DNA of 22,622 nt from CAYLNH01 sp964384625 (lineage in GTDB: Bacteria; Verrucomicrobiota; Lentisphaeria; JABSQK01), in contig CAYLNH010000103.1 in assembly GCA_964384625.1 (NCBI GenBank), positions 1-22,622 of the forward strand, in the 5' to 3' direction. How positions within the stretch are numbered: position 1 is the first letter of the stretch; each line of letters begins with the position of its first letter. The position numbers and the translations under genes are program-made. The notes under the pieces are model-generated. The model ran no database searches. It was not told the origin of the DNA and worked only from the letters and a program-made list of their open reading frames with translations. Below, piece after piece: positions 9,279-17,041 of the stretch.

Positions 9279-9821
9279 TTACCGGTGATGCGAACCTTCT
9301 TTCCGATGGGATCCCTCTTTCTTATGGGACCCCTCTTTCATGTGGCCCTTGTGCTCACCTCCGGCGGCGGCGACTTTCGCGGGCACCTCGCCTTTGGCGG
9401 CCAGCTTCTTGATGTACTTCTCGGGTTCGGCCTTGACCTTACCTATACAACCTTCGCAGCAGACGTAGATGCGCTTGCCCTCGTGATCGACATAGAGGTC
9501 CTTGTTGATCTTGCCGCCCATCACCGGGCAGCTGGTCTGCAGGCTGGCGACCGTCTTGCCCTCGGCCTCGATCTTCTTGATGTACTTCTCAGGATCAGCC
9601 TTGACCTTGCCGATACAGCCTTTGCAGCAGACGTAGACGCGTTTGCCGTCGTGGTCGACAAAGAGGTCCTTGTTGATCTTGCCGCCCATCACCGGACAGG
9701 TTGCCTGCAGTTTCACGGCTTTGTCCGTTTTCTGCCGGGTGTTGTTGTCTTCGCCGGCAACCGCCGACGGCAGCAACACACAAGCGGCCAAAACCACCAG
9801 ACTTGTCAGCAATTTCTTCAT
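9279..9821 (-). CDS. Periplasmic tandem YHS-like metal-binding protein with His-rich tail
   Basis: Exported protein of 180 residues, first gene of the metal operon. A signal peptide covers about residues 1-22 (hydrophobic core, cut near AVAGE). Two near-identical 42-residue modules follow at 42-83 and 98-139, repeating every 56 residues. Each has CPVMGGKINKD, then VDH-x-GKR-x-YVCC-x-GCIGKVKA and PEKYIKK, so each offers four Cys, a Met and a His. This resembles YHS/TRASH-type modules found with copper proteins. The C-terminus holds three EGSH units (163-180), each encoded by an 18-bp tandem repeat. A strong Shine-Dalgarno AAGGAGG precedes the ATG. It probably binds or delivers periplasmic Cu/Ag to the pump; that role is inferred from its position and ligands. 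Confidence 0.88.
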   Translation of the reverse strand: MKKLLTSLVVLAACVLLPSAVAGEDNNTRQKTDKAVKLQATCPVMGGKINKDLFVDHDGKRVYVCCKGCIGKVKADPEKYIKKIEAEGKTVASLQTSCPVMGGKINKDLYVDHEGKRIYVCCEGCIGKVKAEPEKYIKKLAAKGEVPAKVAAAGGEHKGHMKEGSHKKEGSHRKEGSHHR

Positions 9822-10165
9822 CTTCCGCTTCCTCCTTGTGTCGATATCGGTTTCGTAATAAAGAGTTTCACACTCTGCCTGTACCTACATTCATGACAGA
9901 CCGTGTTCTATGTTGCCGCCTTCCGGATACCCGGACGCCGGGGTCGGATTCCGGGGACGATTTCCGGTTGGTGCCGGGTTCTCCCGGCGTCAACCGGAAG
10001 TCGCCCGCCGCGAAACGGGTGCCGGCGATCTCACGCCTCAGAATGCCCGCGGACTTGTGAGCCCCTGTAATCAGCCTGCCATGCGCCCCGCATCTCGGCG
10101 CCGGGCGTTGCGGCTTGCACTCCCCCGGGTACTGTCGCATATTCTGCAAACTGGAGGGCGGTGGG
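9822..10165. promoter_or_regulatory. Divergent intergenic region between metal operon and histidine kinase
   Basis: This 344-nt gap must carry the promoter of the leftward metal operon and probably one for the rightward kinase. I see no convincing gene here; the overlapping open frames lack ribosome binding sites and family signatures. The segment next to the metal operon (about 9840-9900) is AT-richer and is the likelier promoter site, but no clear -35/-10 pair or CueR/CusR-type dyad could be picked. The right half contains the strong hairpin listed separately. Confidence 0.45.
9958..10003 (+). other. Long perfect-pairing hairpin (21-bp stem, TTCT loop)
   Basis: Positions 9958-9978 pair with 9983-10003 around a TTCT loop without a bulge, counting three G-T pairs (9961/10000, 9971/9990, 9972/9989). 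On the plus-strand RNA these are G-U wobbles. On the minus strand they would be A-C mismatches. The structure therefore fits a rightward transcript, such as a leader of the histidine kinase mRNA (start 163 nt downstream) or a small RNA. It has no T tract after it. Confidence 0.5.
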
Positions 10166-12085
10166 ATGCTACCGGAACTGAACATGCCAGGGGTCAGCAA
10201 CTTGATCAGAATCAGCTCATTGCCGGCTTTGGTGCTGGGCGGCGTTACCACCTACGTCGGTCTGCACTATCTGCTGATCTACCTGCGCCGGCGACAAGTC
10301 CGCCACCATCTGACATTTTCGCTCACCTGCCTGGCCGTGGCGCTTTACGATTTTCACTGTTTCGGGCTGTACAACGCCGCCTCCCCCGCGGAAGGCGTCC
10401 GGTGGCTCTACGGCCAGGTGTTGATGCTCGGGTTCATCTCGGTTACCTGGGTGTGGTTTGTCTCCGACTACCTTCAACTGGGGCGTCGACGCGTTGTGAT
10501 CGGGCTCGGGGTCTACGTCTTGCTTTTGGCGCCGTTGCTGGTTCTCGACCGCCATTTCGGGTTGGGCTGGTGCTGGCAGGCCGATGTCCCGGCAGTGAAG
10601 ACCGTCGAACTGTTCGGCAGTGAATGGATCACGTACCAGGAAGTCGCTCCCGGGCCGATCCTGATCCTTCACGGCGGGCTCGGCTTTGTCGTGCATATCT
10701 ATGTCCTGTGGCAGACGATTCGATGCTATCGCAGTCCGCGACGCCCGCTCGTCCGGCCGCTGTTGATCGGTATGGCGATTTTCTTCCCGGGGCTGACCAA
10801 CGACATCGTTGTCGGCATCGGGCTGTACACCTTTCCGTATCTGATCGAGTACGCCTATATGCCGCTGGTCGCGGTCATGGCGTTTCGCCTGTCGACCGAG
10901 CTGGCTCAGGCAGGCGACGTCCGCGACGCGCTGCGCACCACCCAGGCCCAGTTCCGCGCCCTGGCGGAAGCCGCCCCTTTGCCGCTGGTCATCATCGCTG
11001 CAGACGGCGGCATCCAGTTCGCCAACCGGGAATTCGCGGCAACCTTCGGCCGACACGATTTTGGCCGGGTCCGCGACTGGCTGGATCAGTGCTGCCCGAA
11101 TGCCGCCATGCGACGCCGGACGGAAGCACTGCTTCAGTCGCGCGATGCAGCCCCCACGATGCAGAAGCTCGAACTGCAGGACGCCGCCGACCGCACCCGC
11201 GTCCTCTTGACTTGGGCCGTGCCGCTGGGGCACGACCGGTTCGCCGTCCTCGCCAACGACATCACCGAACGCGAGGACGCGGCTGAGCGCATTCGCCAGG
11301 CAAATGCCGCCCTGGAAGATCGAGTTGCCGATCGAACCCGGCAACACGAACACGCAAATCGCGAACTCGAGGCCTTCTGTTATTCGGTGTCACATGATCT
11401 GCGGGCGCCGCTGCGCAGCATCAATGGCTTCAGTCAGGCCCTCCTGGAGGATTGCCGCGAGCAGCTGGACGACGAAGGCAAGCGCCACATTGAACCGCTG
11501 CGCGCCGCCTCTCTCCGCATGAGCAAACTCATCGACCATCTGTTGACCCTCTCCCGACTGAACCGGAAACCATTGAACCGATGCCGCGTCGACCTGAGCG
11601 CCATGGTCACGGAGATTGCCCGCAGCCTGCAGGAGGAAAATCCGGACCGCACCGTGCAAATCCGGATCGAGCCCCACGTCAGCGCTCCGGCCGCCGATCC
11701 GGAACTCATCCGCAACGCCCTGCAGAACCTGCTGGACAACGCCTGGAAGTTCACCCGAGGCGGCGAACCGGCGGTGATCGAGTTCGGCACGGAAAACGAC
11801 GAAAACAACGACACCGTCTATTATGTTCGTGATAACGGCGCCGGCTTCGACATGCGCTATGCCGACCAACTGTTCACCCCGTTTCAGCGCCTGCACCGGG
11901 AAGACGAGTTCGCGGGCACCGGCATCGGTCTGGCATCCACCCGCCGCATCATCCTCCGTCACGGCGGCGATATTTGGGCTGCAGCCGCCGTCGGCAAAGG
12001 CGCCTGTTTCCGATTCACCCTGCCCCCGGCCCAAACCGCCGACGGCCCCGATCCCGGCGCTGCGGTTCCCGCCGGCGATCCGTGA
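10166..12085 (+). CDS. Membrane-bound PAS-domain sensor histidine kinase
   Basis: Sensor kinase of 639 residues from the ATG at 10166, chosen because GGAGGG lies 7 nt upstream; a TTG 51 nt earlier has no such site. About seven hydrophobic segments fill residues 1-240, followed by a PAS-like domain (about 258-370) ending in the typical DITERE. A coiled-coil linker leads to the HisKA domain with H410 in SVSHDLRAPLRSINGF. The ATPase domain shows the N box (NALQNLLDNAWKF, about 517-529), DNGAGFD (556-562) and GTGIGLA (584-590). The HisKA type resembles phytochrome-like kinases. No receiver domain or response-regulator gene is adjacent. The ligand is unknown; divergence from the metal operon is compatible with, but does not show, metal sensing. 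Confidence 0.92.
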   Translation: MLPELNMPGVSNLIRISSLPALVLGGVTTYVGLHYLLIYLRRRQVRHHLTFSLTCLAVALYDFHCFGLYNAASPAEGVRWLYGQVLMLGFISVTWVWFVSDYLQLGRRRVVIGLGVYVLLLAPLLVLDRHFGLGWCWQADVPAVKTVELFGSEWITYQEVAPGPILILHGGLGFVVHIYVLWQTIRCYRSPRRPLVRPLLIGMAIFFPGLTNDIVVGIGLYTFPYLIEYAYMPLVAVMAFRLSTELAQAGDVRDALRTTQAQFRALAEAAPLPLVIIAADGGIQFANREFAATFGRHDFGRVRDWLDQCCPNAAMRRRTEALLQSRDAAPTMQKLELQDAADRTRVLLTWAVPLGHDRFAVLANDITEREDAAERIRQANAALEDRVADRTRQHEHANRELEAFCYSVSHDLRAPLRSINGFSQALLEDCREQLDDEGKRHIEPLRAASLRMSKLIDHLLTLSRLNRKPLNRCRVDLSAMVTEIARSLQEENPDRTVQIRIEPHVSAPAADPELIRNALQNLLDNAWKFTRGGEPAVIEFGTENDENNDTVYYVRDNGAGFDMRYADQLFTPFQRLHREDEFAGTGIGLASTRRIILRHGGDIWAAAAVGKGACFRFTLPPAQTADGPDPGAAVPAGDP

Positions 12086-12090
12086 CCATA

Positions 12091-12122
12091 CCGGGGCGCC
12101 GCCGGTCCCGGAGAACTTTTTT
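12091..12122 (+). terminator. Candidate intrinsic terminator after the histidine kinase
   Basis: CCGGG (12091-12095) can pair with CCCGG (12107-12111), and an alternative ACCGG/CCGGT pairing lies within. A run of six T residues follows at 12117-12122, five bases after the stem. The gap between stem and T run makes it weaker than a textbook terminator. It lies 6 nt past the kinase stop codon. Confidence 0.5.
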
Positions 12123-12198
12123 GGTTTTCCAACATCAAAAGCAACAGAAGTAACGCAAATCAGCCGGCATCAGGTCCGGCAGTGACGAAAGGTCGAGC

Positions 12199-14652
12199 AT
12201 GAAGCATCGGTGTGTCGCCGTTTTCGGGGCGGTGTTGCTGCTCCTTACGATCAACCTCCAGGCCGGCCTGGCGCCGGAGAACGTGCTGGTCGTGATCAAC
12301 AAGCACAGTTGGGCGTCGATGACCGTCGCCAACGCCTTTATCGAGCTCCGCCGGATTCCGGCGGGCAACGTGGTCTACCTCGATCTGAGCAAGCTTTACA
12401 GCTATGAAGACTGCGACGTCAACGCCTTCCGCGAGCACATTCTCCAGCCCGTGTTGCAGGAGATCACCGACCGCAATCTGGAAGAGCAGATTTTCTGCAT
12501 TGCCTATTCCACGGACGTGCCGTACAAGATTAACGTCAAGCCGGACATGAAGACCAAATTCCGGAAGACAACAACGCCGCAAGCGGCGATCACCGGTTTG
12601 ACGATCACCTATGAAGCGGTTCTCGGCAAGAACGGTCTCACGCCCGAAAAACGTGCCGCGGCCTATCTTTCGATGCGCGCCAACCCGTACTCCCAAGGCC
12701 GGCCGCGCATTCAGTATCCGCGCTTCACCTGGAAAGGCAAGACCAGCAAGATCTACAGCGAGGCGATGCGCGAGCTGCGGCAGAAGAAGTGGAAGGAAGC
12801 CGAAAAGCTGTTCAAGAAAGGCATCCGCGAACAGAAAGACCACCCGTATCTCCATTACTACCTGGCCCAGGCGGAGGTCCAGCAGAAGGACCTCACCGGC
12901 GCTCTGCGAAGTCTCAACAACGCCGTGAAGTACGGCTGGTTCAACAAGGCGCAAATGGAACGCGAGGCCAATCTGCAGCCGCTGAAAGACAACGACGAAT
13001 TCAAAAAACTGCTGAGCCGGGTCAAGTTGCCGAAGGCCGAGGTGCCGCCGGGCAAATCCTTCCCGAAGTGGATCCGCGAGGACCCGCGCTTCAAAGACCG
13101 CAAGACGAAGCTGCCGCCCCACTATCTGTCCATCCTGCTGGCCTGGACCGGCGGTCGCGGCATGTCCGTGGAGCAAGCCGTGGCCCACATTGAACGCGCC
13201 GTTAAGGCCGACGAGAGCAAGCCCCAAGGCACCGTCTACTTCATGATCAACGGCGACATCCGCTCGAAAACGCGCCAGTGGGGCTTCGACGGCACGGTCA
13301 GCGCCCTGGCCGGCCTCGGGATCAAGGGCGAAGCGATCAACGGGGTCCTGCCGAAAAACAAGGAAAGCGTCGCCGGCTGCACCATCGGCTCCGCCGGTTT
13401 CAACTGGCCGAAGAGCGGCAGCAAACTGCTGCCGGGTGCGATCGCCGAACACCTGACCAGTTTCGGCGGCAACCTGCACGCCCGCGCCGGGCAGACCTGC
13501 TGCCTGCACCTGATCCAGAACGGCGCCGCCGGCACCAGCGGCACCGTCACCGAGCCCTATGCCATCCAGGCGAAGTTCCCGACCCCGTATATCCACTACT
13601 ACTACGGCACCGGCAGCACCTTGATCGAGTCCTTCTACCAGAGCATCTCCGGCCCGTACCAGCTGATTGTCGTCGGCGAGCCGTTGTGCCGGATCTGGGG
13701 GGAAAGCGCCAGGTGGCAGATGCGCGGCATCAAGGACGGCGAAACTGTCGGCCGCGATCCGCAACTCCAGTTTCGTGTCCGCAATAACGTCAAACTCGAG
13801 CGCTATGACCTGTACCTCGACGGCAAGCACTACAAGTCCGTGCGCCCGGACAAATCCGGCACTCTTGCCACTTCGCGAATGACGCCGGGCTGGCACACAC
13901 TCGGTGTCGCCGCAGTCTGCGACGGCGGCCCGGAGATCACGACCCAAGACCAGTACCTCTTCGAAGTGCCCAGCCGCATCAAGGTCGAGACCAGCGGCAA
14001 ACCCGGCAGCAAGGACCTCCTGCCGTTCGGCAGCACCGAGCGGGTGACGGTAACCTGCCGCGGCGCCAACGGGGTCTTTCTCGAATGCAACGGCCGCGTC
14101 ATCGCCGAATCCGACAAGTCCAGTTCCCGGCTGAAACTCGAGACCGGCAAGCTGGGGTGCGGCGCCGTCACGGTCTGGCCCGGCGCGGTCGGCCGGAAAG
14201 GCGGCGAGAAACTGAAGATCTACGGCAAGCCGTTTACCGTCAAAGTCGGCCCGCCGAAGCCGGCCCGAGCCGGAATCCCGGACTGGAACAGCATGAAACA
14301 GGGGTTTGCCTGCACCGTCGGCGGCAAGACCAGCGTGCGCGCCGGCAAGGCCATGACCCAGGTGCTCAACGGCGTCAAGGACGGCCAGGACTACGAAGTC
14401 GACGGCTACCTGCAGGTCCCCGGCGGCCTGAACCAGGTCCAGATCCTCTGTCCGGGAGTCGAGGAACTGAAGGTGAACGGCGAGCCATTCTCCATCCCGA
14501 CCGGCGGCAGTTGGCACTTCCTCCCGCTGGAGCAGGGGACATACCGTCTCACGATCAAAGGCAAACTCACCGGTCCGGCGAAGTTCAAGATGCGCCTGGG
14601 CACTAAAGGTGTACGCGACATCGACCCCAAACACTGCCGGACGGACAAGTAG
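12199..14652 (+). CDS. Exported TIGR03790-family protein with TPR-like insertion
   Basis: Secreted protein of 817 residues; a signal peptide covers about 1-22. The ATG has GAAAGG 6 nt upstream. Residues 25-65 (NVLVVINKHSWASMTVANAF, then RRIPAGNVVYLDL) and 440-500 (NGAAGTSGTVTEPYA, then LIESFYQSISGPYQL and VVGEPLCR) match the two conserved ends of the TIGR03790 family, whose function is not established. Between them, about residues 184-275 look like two TPR helices pairs (EAMRELRQKKWKEAEKLFKKG, then YLAQAEVQQKDLTGALRSLNNAV), an insertion not usual for the family. After residue 500 come beta-rich, Ig-like or carbohydrate-binding-like segments. A polysaccharide or surface role is possible; no catalytic residues can be assigned here. 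Confidence 0.85.
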   Translation: MKHRCVAVFGAVLLLLTINLQAGLAPENVLVVINKHSWASMTVANAFIELRRIPAGNVVYLDLSKLYSYEDCDVNAFREHILQPVLQEITDRNLEEQIFCIAYSTDVPYKINVKPDMKTKFRKTTTPQAAITGLTITYEAVLGKNGLTPEKRAAAYLSMRANPYSQGRPRIQYPRFTWKGKTSKIYSEAMRELRQKKWKEAEKLFKKGIREQKDHPYLHYYLAQAEVQQKDLTGALRSLNNAVKYGWFNKAQMEREANLQPLKDNDEFKKLLSRVKLPKAEVPPGKSFPKWIREDPRFKDRKTKLPPHYLSILLAWTGGRGMSVEQAVAHIERAVKADESKPQGTVYFMINGDIRSKTRQWGFDGTVSALAGLGIKGEAINGVLPKNKESVAGCTIGSAGFNWPKSGSKLLPGAIAEHLTSFGGNLHARAGQTCCLHLIQNGAAGTSGTVTEPYAIQAKFPTPYIHYYYGTGSTLIESFYQSISGPYQLIVVGEPLCRIWGESARWQMRGIKDGETVGRDPQLQFRVRNNVKLERYDLYLDGKHYKSVRPDKSGTLATSRMTPGWHTLGVAAVCDGGPEITTQDQYLFEVPSRIKVETSGKPGSKDLLPFGSTERVTVTCRGANGVFLECNGRVIAESDKSSSRLKLETGKLGCGAVTVWPGAVGRKGGEKLKIYGKPFTVKVGPPKPARAGIPDWNSMKQGFACTVGGKTSVRAGKAMTQVLNGVKDGQDYEVDGYLQVPGGLNQVQILCPGVEELKVNGEPFSIPTGGSWHFLPLEQGTYRLTIKGKLTGPAKFKMRLGTKGVRDIDPKHCRTDK

Positions 14653-14691
14653 GTCGTAGTGGGTAGTTCATAGCGGGTAGTGCGTAGGAAG
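14650..14691 (+). repeat. Stop-phased heptad array (TAG-N4, six units)
   Basis: Six consecutive heptamers begin with TAG: TAGGTCG, TAGTGGG, TAGTTCA, TAGCGGG, TAGTGCG, TAGGAAG. The first TAG is the stop codon of the TIGR03790 gene. Because 7 is not a multiple of 3, the TAG triplets fall in all three frames within 21 nt. The N4 part varies, the TAG does not. Confidence 0.7.
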
Positions 14692-15068
14692 ATCCACCGG
14701 ATTTGACGGGTTGATCGGATTGGTTGGGCGTGACTTGGTAACCTCGTGACAGCAGCCCCCCATCCTATACATACTAAGAAAAACCGCAGCCGGGATTTCT
14801 TCAACCCACTATCGCTGCCACTTCGTTGCTGCCCTTTGGGCAGCCTTTGGCGCAAGCGCCGGCTGTCTTGATCGTTGACGCTTCGCTGCTGCCTTGGGCA
14901 GCCATAGGCCAGAGGCCGTCTGTCCAAAATCGATCGCGGTCAGCTTCGGATTGTCGCTTCGCTCCGAAAGGCGACAACGATCAAGACAACGAATCTGAAC
15001 GGGACAGTTTGCGGAACAGACTTCGGCAACACGTAGCGGCTACAGAAAAAGTGGAAACGCCATAACCA
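14692..15068. repeat. Non-coding region with duplicated hairpin units (14821-14988)
   Basis: The 377 nt hold no credible gene. A degenerate GGATTTGACGGGTTGATCGG-type tract lies at about 14699-14730. From 14821 a roughly 60-bp unit occurs twice (14821-14880 and 14881-14943), each starting CTTCG(T/C)TGCTGCC. Hairpins lie at 14828-14844 (GCTGCCC/GGGCAGC), 14849-14860 (GGCGC/GCGCC), 14888-14902 (GCTGCC/GGCAGC), 14907-14917 (GGCC/GGCC) and 14951-14977 (TTGTCGC/GCGACAA). A perfect 14-bp inverted repeat joins 14864-14877 to 14975-14988. This could be a palindromic repeat cluster or a structured RNA. Confidence 0.6.
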
Positions 15069-15103
15069 CCGATTACCGATCACCGATCACCGATCACCGA
15101 TCA
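15069..15103 (-). repeat. Stop-phased heptad array (TGATCGG x4 + TAATCGG)
   Basis: Read on the minus strand, four copies of TGATCGG and one TAATCGG follow each other, starting exactly with the TGA stop codon of the AraC-family gene (15101-15103). On the plus strand this reads as an ACCGATC microsatellite. Like the array at the end of the facing gene, it puts stop triplets in all three frames. Confidence 0.75.
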
Positions 15104-15841
15104 CCGCCCGCGCCACTGCGACGGCGTCTGTCCCACGACTTTCTTGAACAGCCGGCTGAAGTAGTACGGGTTGTCGATGCCCACGCGCCGCGCCACTGCG
15201 TTGATGGGCAAGTCTGTTGTGCACAGGAGGTCCTGCGCCACCTGGATGCGACGCCGAATCAAGTACTGCATCGGAGAATCGTCAAAGGCGCTCTTAAACA
15301 ACTGCCGCAGGTAGTCCGGGCTGATGAACAGCGCCGAAGCCAGACCGCCGACCGACAGCTCCCGGTCGAACTGGGCGTCAATGAGTTCCTTCGCTTCCAA
15401 TGCCTTGGCCGGCACCACCGGGATTGTTTGCGTCTCGTCGAGTTCACGGCGCAACGCCACCACCAGCAGCCCGGAGAGCAGGTCCATCTGCTGGTCGTGC
15501 AAGCCGTCGCGATGTTCGGCGCAACCGATGATCTCCATCACCAGCGAGATCACTGTATCACTCGCGCCCCACGCACCCGGCGGCAAGGTCTCTGCACCGC
15601 AGCCGTTGACGCCAACGCAGTAGTGCGTTCCGGCAACCTGATTGCGAATGCCGTGCACGTCGCCGGGCTGATAGATGAACAGCGTGCCGTCGCCGTAGAT
15701 CCACTCGTCCGCGCCGCAGTAGATCGCGCCGATGGCGTTGCGACTGAGGACAAGCTCGGTGCACGGATGGCCGTGCGGCCGGCAGGCGTAGGCGGCCGAC
15801 ACGGGCAGCTCCATGGCGAACATGCAGTGGACAGTTGTCAT
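15101..15841 (-). CDS. AraC-family transcriptional regulator (cupin sensor domain)
   Basis: DNA-binding regulator of 246 residues. The N-terminal half looks like an AraC_binding cupin (residues about 20-70: GHPCTELVL, then YQPGDVHGIRNQ). The C-terminal 100 residues form the double helix-turn-helix domain: first HTH near 163-182 (LSVGGLASALFISPDYLRQL), second near 212-234, ending in the AraC hallmark NPYYFSRLFKKVVGQTPSQWR. The ATG at 15841 has only a weak GGGA site, and Met7 or Met10 are alternative starts. It is divergent from the URO-D gene at 15944 with a 102-nt gap, so it probably controls that gene and itself in response to a small carbohydrate-like ligand (inferred from family and neighbours). 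Confidence 0.92.
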   Translation of the reverse strand: MTTVHCMFAMELPVSAAYACRPHGHPCTELVLSRNAIGAIYCGADEWIYGDGTLFIYQPGDVHGIRNQVAGTHYCVGVNGCGAETLPPGAWGASDTVISLVMEIIGCAEHRDGLHDQQMDLLSGLLVVALRRELDETQTIPVVPAKALEAKELIDAQFDRELSVGGLASALFISPDYLRQLFKSAFDDSPMQYLIRRRIQVAQDLLCTTDLPINAVARRVGIDNPYYFSRLFKKVVGQTPSQWRGR

Positions 15842-15943
15842 CGGACATTCCCGGATTTGGACAAGGCCCTTCTCGGTTTTGTGTATTTACAGTGAACCGG
15901 TCAGACGCCCTATTGTACACGCGAACCAAGAGGATGTCTTCTC
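15842..15943. promoter_or_regulatory. Divergent promoter region of araC-type gene and URO-D gene
   Basis: Leftward candidate: TGTCTT complement (AAGACA) at 15935-15940, a 17-nt spacer, then TACAAT at 15912-15917 on the minus strand. Rightward candidate: TTTACA at 15886-15891, 19-nt spacer, TATTGT at 15911-15916. The two -10 boxes overlap at the palindrome TGTACA (15914-15919), so binding there could switch both. AAGAGGA at 15928-15934 is the ribosome binding site of the URO-D gene. Confidence 0.45.
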
Positions 15944-17041
15944 ATGAACCAGGTCCATGCGACAAGACGTCAGCGCGTGCTGACCGCCCTCGCCCGGCGC
16001 CAGCCGGAGCGCGTGCCGTTCTCCTGGCAGTTCTGTGCCACGGCGGAAATGCAGCAGCAGCTCGAATCCGATCTCAGCCGGCGAGGGCTCTCGTGGCCGC
16101 GCCTGCGACAGTGGACGGAGGACATTGCGTTCGTCAACCCGGCGTATTGCGGTCCCCCGGAGTTTGCCGGCGGTGTCTGGGACATCTGGGGCATCCGCTG
16201 GGAGAGCGTCGACTACGGCGGCGGCAGTTACCGGGAAGTGGCCCAATATCCGCTGGCAACGATTGCGACGATCGACCAACTCGATGCCTATCCGTGGCCG
16301 GATCCGGACTGGTACGATTATGACGCATTCGCCGCCGTCACGATCACCGGCGAACGGGCCGTGCGGATGAACGGCTGGAACCCGTTCGAAACGCTCTGCT
16401 GGATGACCGGGCTGGAGGAGGTCCTTTGTCGCTGTGCAATCGATCGGGAATGGGTCGTTCGCGCGCTGGAACACATCACCGGGTTTTACGAGCAACGCGT
16501 ACGCCGGGCCTTGACCGCCGCCGGCGACGGCATCGACATCGTCTTCTTCGCTGACGATCTCGGCGGACAGAACGGACCGATCATCTCGCCGGCGATGTAC
16601 CGTGATATCCTGCAGCCATTCCATCGTCAGCTGTTCCAGGCCGCAAAAGAACTGGCGCCGCACACGAAGATCATGATGCACAGTGACGGATCTGTGGTCG
16701 ACGTTCTGGACGACGTCATCGATGCCGGCCTGGACATTCTGGAGGCGGTCCAGACCGACTGCGCCGGCATGGATCCCGCCGCGCTGAAGCAGCGCTTCGG
16801 TAACCGCATCGCGTTCCACGGCGGCATCAGTGTGCAGCAGCTGCTGCCGCATGCCGATGCCGATACGGTCGAAGCCGAATGCCGCCGTCTGGTCGAAGTC
16901 TTCGGCGCCGGCGGCGGCTACATCGCCGCGCCGGCCCACGCGATCCAGGTCGGCACGCCCACTGCGAATGTGCTGGCCGTGCTGCGCGGCGTCCTCGGAA
17001 AAGACGACTACGCCGCGGCCCTGCATCGAAGCGCGGTATAG
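15944..17041 (+). CDS. Uroporphyrinogen-decarboxylase (URO-D) family protein
   Basis: Cytoplasmic protein of 365 residues with the URO-D/MtaA TIM-barrel pattern. The start RRQRVLTALARRQPERVPF is typical, FADDLGGQNGPIISPAMYRD lies at about 201-220, and the conserved strand KIMMHSDGSV is at 242-251. The C-terminal part is FHGGISVQQLLPHADADTVE and the usual GGYIAAPAHAIQ (324-335). It is unlikely to be the true heme enzyme: it lies in a sugar-related locus and resembles the large environmental paralogue group related to methylcobamide methyltransferases. The zinc-ligand motif HxC of MtaA-like enzymes is replaced by HSD (246-248), so its chemistry is open. The start has AAGAGGA 9 nt upstream. It is paired with a divergent AraC gene. 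Confidence 0.9.
   Translation: MNQVHATRRQRVLTALARRQPERVPFSWQFCATAEMQQQLESDLSRRGLSWPRLRQWTEDIAFVNPAYCGPPEFAGGVWDIWGIRWESVDYGGGSYREVAQYPLATIATIDQLDAYPWPDPDWYDYDAFAAVTITGERAVRMNGWNPFETLCWMTGLEEVLCRCAIDREWVVRALEHITGFYEQRVRRALTAAGDGIDIVFFADDLGGQNGPIISPAMYRDILQPFHRQLFQAAKELAPHTKIMMHSDGSVVDVLDDVIDAGLDILEAVQTDCAGMDPAALKQRFGNRIAFHGGISVQQLLPHADADTVEAECRRLVEVFGAGGGYIAAPAHAIQVGTPTANVLAVLRGVLGKDDYAAALHRSAV

Noticed and set aside
9868..10251. Minus-strand 127-residue frame across the kinase leader
   Set aside because: It overlaps the start of the kinase gene, has no ribosome binding site and runs through the strong hairpin.
12160..14634. 824-residue minus-strand open frame opposite the TIGR03790 gene
   Set aside because: Antisense shadow caused by codon bias. 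The plus strand has a signal peptide, a ribosome binding site and family motifs; the minus frame has none.
14826..15065. 79-residue plus-strand frame between the convergent genes
   Set aside because: It lies wholly in the duplicated hairpin units and resembles no protein; it is better explained as non-coding repeat.
15069..15106. ACCGATC repeats as a CRISPR or origin iteron
   Set aside because: Units are 7 bp, contiguous, without spacers, and there is no replication or cas gene nearby.
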